Under the pieces are notes generated by a model. That model was not told where the DNA came from, searched no databases, and worked only from the letters and a program-made list of their open reading frames with translations. This document shows positions 59,715-64,000 of a stretch of 64,000 nucleotides of DNA, piece by piece. The stretch covers positions 4,836,001 through 4,900,000 of the forward strand of contig OZ244235.1 in NCBI GenBank assembly GCA_965217095.1, read 5' to 3'. Made by a program: the position numbers and the translations under genes. How positions within the stretch are numbered: position 1 is the first letter of the stretch; every line of letters begins with the position of its first letter. This DNA is from CAYNZV01 sp965217095. GTDB taxonomy: Bacteria; Latescibacterota; UBA2968; UBA8231.

Positions 59715-60728
59715 ATGAGGGTTCTAGGTATCGAGTCGTCCTGCGACGAAACGTCCGCGGCGGTCATAGACACTGACGGCACATTGCTCGGTCATGTTAT
59801 CCAATCCCAGCAGGAGCACGCGGCGTTCGGCGGGGTTGTCCCCGAACTGGCTTCTCGAGCCCACATGCGAACCGCCGTGCCGACCATCCGCGAGGCGCTG
59901 GTGCAGTCGAAGTGCGATCTACATCAAATCGACGGAATAGCTGTGACCGCCGGACCTGGCCTGGTTGGTTCGCTACTAGTTGGCATCAGCATCGCCAAGG
60001 GAATGGCGCTTGCCGCCAAGAAGAAACTGATTGGCGTTCATCACCTCGAAGGCCACATATTCTCTACCCAATTGGAACACGAAGATTGCGAACCGCCGTT
60101 TCTAACCTTGCTCGTATCCGGAGGTCATTCAGAAATCGTATTCGTGGAAACCTTGGGACGGTACAAAGTTCTCGGCCGGACGCGGGACGATGCCGCAGGG
60201 GAGGCGTTCGACAAGGGCGCAAAGATGCTCGGCCTCTTGTCAGCGCGGGCGTCGATTCACGGAGGCCGGCTCATCGCCGAATCCGCCGAAGGGGGAAATC
60301 CCGAGGCCATTCCGTTCCCACGGGGACTTGCCCGGGAAGATACCCTCGATTTCAGCTTTAGCGGGCTGAAAACGGCGCTCCGAAACCACGTCGGTTCGCT
60401 CTCCGAACGCGCGCGAGCCGCGATTCTGCCAGACATTGCAGCGAGTTTCGAGATGGCCATCGTGGATGCGCTCGTCGCGAAAACCGTCAAAGCTATGGAA
60501 GGGTGCCAAATCAAGACTGTTGCGCTGGTAGGTGGGGTGGCGGCGAACCAGACCCTCCGTAGGAAACTGAGCCAAGAAGTTGCCGCTCGTGGCGGCAGTC
60601 TGCATTACCCTTCTTCGATCTACTGCACGGACAACGCGGCAATGATAGCCGCTGTCGGCCGCTTTCATCTCATGCAGGGGACCCAATCGGGCTACGATCT
60701 GGACGCTGACCCGCGCATGAAATTGTGA
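59715..60728 (+). CDS. tsaD: tRNA N6-adenosine threonylcarbamoyltransferase TsaD
   Basis: Essential ASKHA-fold enzyme that transfers threonylcarbamoyl to A37 of ANN-decoding tRNAs, working with TsaB, TsaC and TsaE. ATG 59715 (MRVLGIESSCDETSAAVIDT), with GAGG upstream, gives 337 residues. The metal site GVHHLEGH (His110, His114), LLVSGGHSE, DDAAGEAFDKGAKML and late CTDNAAMIAAVG are all present. Its stop overlaps the next gene start (GTGA). Nothing is missing. Confidence 0.96.
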   Translation: MRVLGIESSCDETSAAVIDTDGTLLGHVIQSQQEHAAFGGVVPELASRAHMRTAVPTIREALVQSKCDLHQIDGIAVTAGPGLVGSLLVGISIAKGMALAAKKKLIGVHHLEGHIFSTQLEHEDCEPPFLTLLVSGGHSEIVFVETLGRYKVLGRTRDDAAGEAFDKGAKMLGLLSARASIHGGRLIAESAEGGNPEAIPFPRGLAREDTLDFSFSGLKTALRNHVGSLSERARAAILPDIAASFEMAIVDALVAKTVKAMEGCQIKTVALVGGVAANQTLRRKLSQEVAARGGSLHYPSSIYCTDNAAMIAAVGRFHLMQGTQSGYDLDADPRMKL

Positions 60729-62869
60729 CGGTAGAAATAGAAGATCTGCAAGACATCAGCATTGATCTCATCGGGGGCGCAACCTGGATCGTTATGGTCC
60801 CCCTGGCTATTTTCGTGGTCTGCCGGCTGTATGCCAAGACAAAACCTACGACCGGTTCGACCATCCGTTGGACGCTGGCGACTGTCCGGTCGGCGACGTT
60901 CGTTTTGCTGCTGGTATCGATGGCGGAACCCGCCATTTCGATGCTGCATCGAGTCCTGGTGCCCCCCCAGCTGTCAATCCTTCTCGACCGAAGCCCGAGC
61001 ATGGCAGTAGTAGAGTCCGGGGTCAGCCGGATGGGGCTCGTTGCCGGAATTCTGGACGACGCGCAGTTTCAGCAACGACTGGAAAAGGTAGACGCAAGGT
61101 TTACTGCCGTGTCGGACACAGCCGAGGAGATTTCTCGCGAGACGGCAATGAATCTCTCGGTAGTTGGGCAATCAACCGATTTGGCCCGCGGAATCCGACA
61201 CGGAGGCCAACGGTTTACCGGACGAACGCGATCACGCTCGATGCTGCTCATTTCGGACGGTAGCCACAACCTCGGCGAAGATCCCGTAAACCTGGCTCGG
61301 GAGTTGGGCATACCCGTCTTTGCCCTAGCTGTTGGCAGCGCTGAGGCGGCTCCCGATATTCGCCTGGTTGATGTGGATCTTTCCGACTCGTCGTACATGG
61401 GCCATCCGCTCACTCTTTCGGTGAATTTGGTGAACCATGGATTCACCGGCGCTCCCGGCGAGGTGGTCGTGATGGAGGGGGAGGACACGTTAGCCACCCA
61501 AAAGCTCGTCCTGTCGAGAGCGGGCCAGACACAGTCGGTGTCGATTGATATCAACCCCAAAGCGGCCGGACCTCAATATTTCAGAGTCCTTGTTGAACCA
61601 CATATCGGGGAGGGAAATCGGAGCAACAACGAAACATTGGCTTTTGCAAAAATCCTCGGGGCTCGTATCCGGGTATTGCTCGTAGCAGGGGGGCCCAGTC
61701 ATGAGTTGTCGTTCCTTTCCCGGAGCCTAGCGGCGGATTCCAGTATTGCGGTAAGTGAAATGGTCTACAAGCACCGCGAAACCGCCTATGAAGACCGTTG
61801 GGACGAGCTTTCCGGAGCCGACGTGGTGATTCTGTGCAACACGGGTCCGGGAACGGTGTCCGCCCAACACCTAAAGGCGATAGCGGCAAACGTAGAGAAA
61901 GGTACCGGCCTGCTGATTGTTGGGGGCAAGAAAGCGTTTCAAAGCTGGATGGCTAATGAGAATCTAGAGAGGGTTCTCCCGGTACAATTGGCAAACGCTG
62001 AATATGTAGTAAGGGAGATCCCCGTTCGGGTAGCCGAGGACAGGCAGAGCCATCCCGTGCTCTCCCCTCTCGACAGTGACGTCTGGGCACATCTTGCGCC
62101 TTTATCGGGATACGTCCCAACCACCAAAGAGGGACAGCGGGGCATTTCCCTTATCTACGCTCCGGTCGACAATGATCCCCCACTCATCGTCGCTGGAACG
62201 TATGGCTCCGGGAAAGTCGTCGTCGCGTTGTCGACTTCGTTCTGGCGTCTGGACCTAGTAACCAGTGGCGCCGGGGGCCAGTCGCAGGGCATACGGCAGT
62301 TCTGGCAAAGCTCCGTCCGCTGGCTTGGGCAAAGAGAGAACAGTGGTCGCCTGCAAGCGGAGCCAGAACGACAGGTCTACCGTGCGGGTGAGCCACTGGC
62401 TTTCACAGCGCAGGTATTCGATGAGTTTTTCCACGCACAGAGCGGCGCTGAGGTTACGGTAGTCTTCGGTGACGTTAGCATTCAACTGGAAGAGGTCGAG
62501 GGAGAATACCGAGGTACCTGGGACCGGCAGGGCCTACAGCCGGGGTCCTACAGCTTCAATGCATCCGCGCGGATGGCGGGCAATGTTATCGGGGAAGATC
62601 GCGGTGAATTCGTGATCGAGCGCCACAGCGTCGAGGATGGCGATCTCCGAGCTGATACGCTGCTCCTACAACAGATCGCCCAAGTCAGCGGGGGCCGGTA
62701 CGGTCGGGTCGATGAATGGCCAGTGCTGATGCGGTCGTTAAATCTGCAAACTCAGATACTGGAAGATATCGAGACTCACCGGCTGTGGGGCTCCATCTGG
62801 CCGATGGTCGCGGCAATTGCTCTACTAGCTGCGGAATGGACGGTGCGAAAACGCATCGGCATGATCTGA
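60725..62869 (+). CDS. VWA-domain membrane protein with glutamine-amidotransferase-like region
   Basis: A 714-residue protein starting with GTG 60725, overlapping the tsaD stop. Two N-terminal membrane helices (about 18-34 and 55-70) are followed by a von Willebrand A domain with MIDAS motif DRSPSM (88-93), a CARDB/Ig-like segment (about 220-300), a class I glutamine-amidotransferase-like fold (about 310-460; RVLLVAGGPSHELSFLSRSL and GTGLLIVGGKKAF) without a clear catalytic triad, more beta structure and a final membrane helix near 690-705. This plan matches the family of large VWA membrane proteins that accompany MoxR-type and BatA-like systems; no such partner is visible. Role unknown. Confidence 0.8.
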   Translation: MTVEIEDLQDISIDLIGGATWIVMVPLAIFVVCRLYAKTKPTTGSTIRWTLATVRSATFVLLLVSMAEPAISMLHRVLVPPQLSILLDRSPSMAVVESGVSRMGLVAGILDDAQFQQRLEKVDARFTAVSDTAEEISRETAMNLSVVGQSTDLARGIRHGGQRFTGRTRSRSMLLISDGSHNLGEDPVNLARELGIPVFALAVGSAEAAPDIRLVDVDLSDSSYMGHPLTLSVNLVNHGFTGAPGEVVVMEGEDTLATQKLVLSRAGQTQSVSIDINPKAAGPQYFRVLVEPHIGEGNRSNNETLAFAKILGARIRVLLVAGGPSHELSFLSRSLAADSSIAVSEMVYKHRETAYEDRWDELSGADVVILCNTGPGTVSAQHLKAIAANVEKGTGLLIVGGKKAFQSWMANENLERVLPVQLANAEYVVREIPVRVAEDRQSHPVLSPLDSDVWAHLAPLSGYVPTTKEGQRGISLIYAPVDNDPPLIVAGTYGSGKVVVALSTSFWRLDLVTSGAGGQSQGIRQFWQSSVRWLGQRENSGRLQAEPERQVYRAGEPLAFTAQVFDEFFHAQSGAEVTVVFGDVSIQLEEVEGEYRGTWDRQGLQPGSYSFNASARMAGNVIGEDRGEFVIERHSVEDGDLRADTLLLQQIAQVSGGRYGRVDEWPVLMRSLNLQTQILEDIETHRLWGSIWPMVAAIALLAAEWTVRKRIGMI

Positions 62870-62890
62870 CCGAACTCAGCGAATCCATTC

Positions 62891-63751
62891 ATGCGTCGAA
62901 CACCCTACTTATATGTGACCATCATAGGCCTGTTCACCCAGACAGCGGTTTCCCCTCAGGTGGTTCTGAACGAGGTCATGTATGATCCCGCGGGCTCCGA
63001 ACACCACGACGAATTCGTCGAGCTCAAAAACCTCAACGAATATACATCTGTCGACCTCCGGGGCTGGAAGGTGGGTGATGATGACGAACTCGACTGCCTT
63101 GTCGATGTCGGAAACGGCCTCACACTCGGTCCCGGGCAACTGGGTTTGGTGCTCGACGCCAGTTATTTCGGCAACTCCACGACGTACGCACACGTGCCAA
63201 CAGAGGCCATTTTACTTACTATTGATGATAGGGCGTTCGGCAATATGGGGTGGTCCAACTCCAGCAAAGAAACCGTCTTTCTAAAGGATTCTGCCGGAGG
63301 GACGGTCGATCTGTTTACCTATTCCTCACAGAGCAGATCGGGCTTTTCCTGGGAACGAGTCGACTCTACCAGTGCAGGACGCCCGATGTGGGATCTTGCC
63401 TTGGTCGCCGGCGGTACACCCGCCGCGATAAACAGTCGAGAGCTCATAGATGTGCCGCAGCAGCTGGAACTCGAGGCGGATCCCAATCCGTTCGTCAGGG
63501 CGCTTGCCATTCGACTTTCTCTGCCGGCGAGGTCAGGGCTGGCCAATCTCTGGCTTTTCGACATTGAAGGAAGTCGCGTCAAAGAGATACTGAATGGCGA
63601 CGATGTATCGACCCATAGCGAATTCCTTTGGGATGGCACAGACAAGAATGGCCGCGAGGTGCCACCCGGACGCTACATTGTCTACGTCGAAGCAAACGTA
63701 AACGGCATCGTACAGCAAAAGAAAATCGTCGTCGTTCGCGCCGCCGAATAG
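62891..63751 (+). CDS. Secreted lamin-tail-domain protein with FlgD-like C-terminal module
   Basis: A 286-residue protein with a short signal-like start (MRRTPYLYVTIIGLFTQTAV), then a lamin-tail (LTD) domain with the typical VVLNEVMYDPAGSEHHDEFV and ELKNLNEYTSVDLRGWKVGD, SNSSKETVFLKDSAGGTVDL and SWERVDSTSAG, and a C-terminal module ADPNPFVRALAIRLSLPARS ending PGRYIVYVEANVNGIVQQKK (within limit). The tail is a weaker relative of the PNPFNPET sorting tails at 55010 and 56690. It lies 21 bp after the VWA gene and is likely co-transcribed. Confidence 0.82.
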   Translation: MRRTPYLYVTIIGLFTQTAVSPQVVLNEVMYDPAGSEHHDEFVELKNLNEYTSVDLRGWKVGDDDELDCLVDVGNGLTLGPGQLGLVLDASYFGNSTTYAHVPTEAILLTIDDRAFGNMGWSNSSKETVFLKDSAGGTVDLFTYSSQSRSGFSWERVDSTSAGRPMWDLALVAGGTPAAINSRELIDVPQQLELEADPNPFVRALAIRLSLPARSGLANLWLFDIEGSRVKEILNGDDVSTHSEFLWDGTDKNGREVPPGRYIVYVEANVNGIVQQKKIVVVRAAE

Positions 63752-63865
63752 ATTAAGCCAACCCGCCTAGCCCATCCCCAGGGTCAAGTGGTTGATTGGT
63801 CAACGTTATCCCGCTTCCTCTCCTCCCCACCCCTGCACGGTTTCATCTCGTTGGAGTCAAATCCC

Positions 63866-64000
63866 ATGGTTAGCGATGCACGTCACAATGTGGGTGGTAG
63901 CAAAGGATCAAGGGCAATCGGTGTCATCCTGCTCGCGCTCGGTATTTTCCTCGCGATCAGCCTCCTATCTTATTCGCCGCAGGACTATCCGAATTCCAGC
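63866..64000 (+). CDS. ftsK: DNA translocase FtsK, N-terminal start (partial)
   Basis: From ATG 63866, with TTGGAG upstream, the frame runs off the window end after 45 codons. The piece has a short polar lead and the first membrane helix AIGVILLALGIFLAISLLSY followed by SPQDYPNSS, the characteristic start of FtsK/SpoIIIE 4-TM domains, which anchor the chromosome-segregation motor at the septum. The ATPase part is outside the window, so the call rests on this short segment. Confidence 0.7.
   Translation, partial: MVSDARHNVGGSKGSRAIGVILLALGIFLAISLLSYSPQDYPNSS

Noticed and set aside
1..64000. CRISPR arrays, rRNA or tRNA genes, prophage, replication origin
   Set aside because: No regularly spaced repeats, no rRNA or complete tRNA pattern, no phage structural genes and no clustered DnaA boxes were seen when reading the window.

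Overview
The window is a moderately GC-rich, gene-dense bacterial chromosome segment. Housekeeping genes (tig-clpP-clpX-engB-purA, hisG-hisD-hisB, guaB, tsaD, the start of ftsK) show that it is chromosome and not plasmid or phage. Two very different secreted proteins end in a tail carrying the PNPFNPET motif (type IX secretion / FlgD-like sorting tails), one with dockerin-like and cohesin-like modules, and a third secreted protein ends in a related but weaker tail. This points to an uncultured lineage of the broad FCB group (Latescibacterota/Zixibacteria/Marinimicrobia-like). The phylum is an inference, not a demonstrated assignment.

Layout. 1-4022: protein quality control (trigger factor end, ClpP, ClpX), the ribosome-assembly GTPase EngB and PurA. 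4023-5660: an intact IS1380-family element with 4-bp flanking duplications, inserted on the purA stop codon and separating purA from methylisocitrate lyase and methylcitrate synthase (5672-7738). 7724-24748: an accessory block of envelope/glycan genes: a MATE exporter with a DUF4416 protein, a D-2-hydroxyacid dehydrogenase, three GT39-type membrane glycosyltransferases fused to TPR tails, a GH88 hydrolase, a sugar epimerase, methyltransferases and a GT2 enzyme. Three genes in this block are broken: the epimerase by an 82-bp tandem duplication, the second GT39 gene by an internal frameshift and by IS copy 2 in its last codons, and the IS copy 2 transposase by a 31-bp deletion. 24765-33661: HemJ-like protein, glutamate formiminotransferase, CnoX-like thioredoxin-TPR, D-threonine aldolase-like enzyme, a GT4 enzyme, aquaporin, a Gfo/Idh/MocA oxidoreductase, a Tritrichomonas-type IMP dehydrogenase and two small envelope/coiled-coil proteins. 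33670-39358: a heterodimeric ABC exporter, RdgB, a secreted TPR protein and a small SelW-like protein. The SelW-like gene is interrupted by an in-frame UGA at its CxxU motif, with a bacterial SECIS-like hairpin 16 nt downstream, so it is almost certainly a selenoprotein. 39564-43250: a HEAT-repeat lipoprotein coupled to hisGDB. 43280-49936: a second glycan module (GT4, YfhO-like, flippase, methyltransferase, GT2) with many 4-bp start/stop overlaps. 50196-56951: a strong promoter, structured leader and two large secreted modular proteins. 57037-58556: moaD-moaE-dual-specificity phosphatase and an unrecognised mini zinc-ribbon protein. 58643-64000: YbbR-domain protein, tsaD, a VWA membrane protein, a lamin-tail-domain secreted protein and the start of ftsK.

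How the parts fit. The two glycan modules contain what is needed to build, flip and modify a surface polysaccharide or glycoprotein glycan. The large secreted proteins could be its carriers or partners, but this is inference. The most notable discoveries are the hidden selenoprotein, the reconstructed IS insertion history, the tandem-duplication frameshift, the MoaD with residues beyond its diglycine, and the small zinc-ribbon gene without an AUG.
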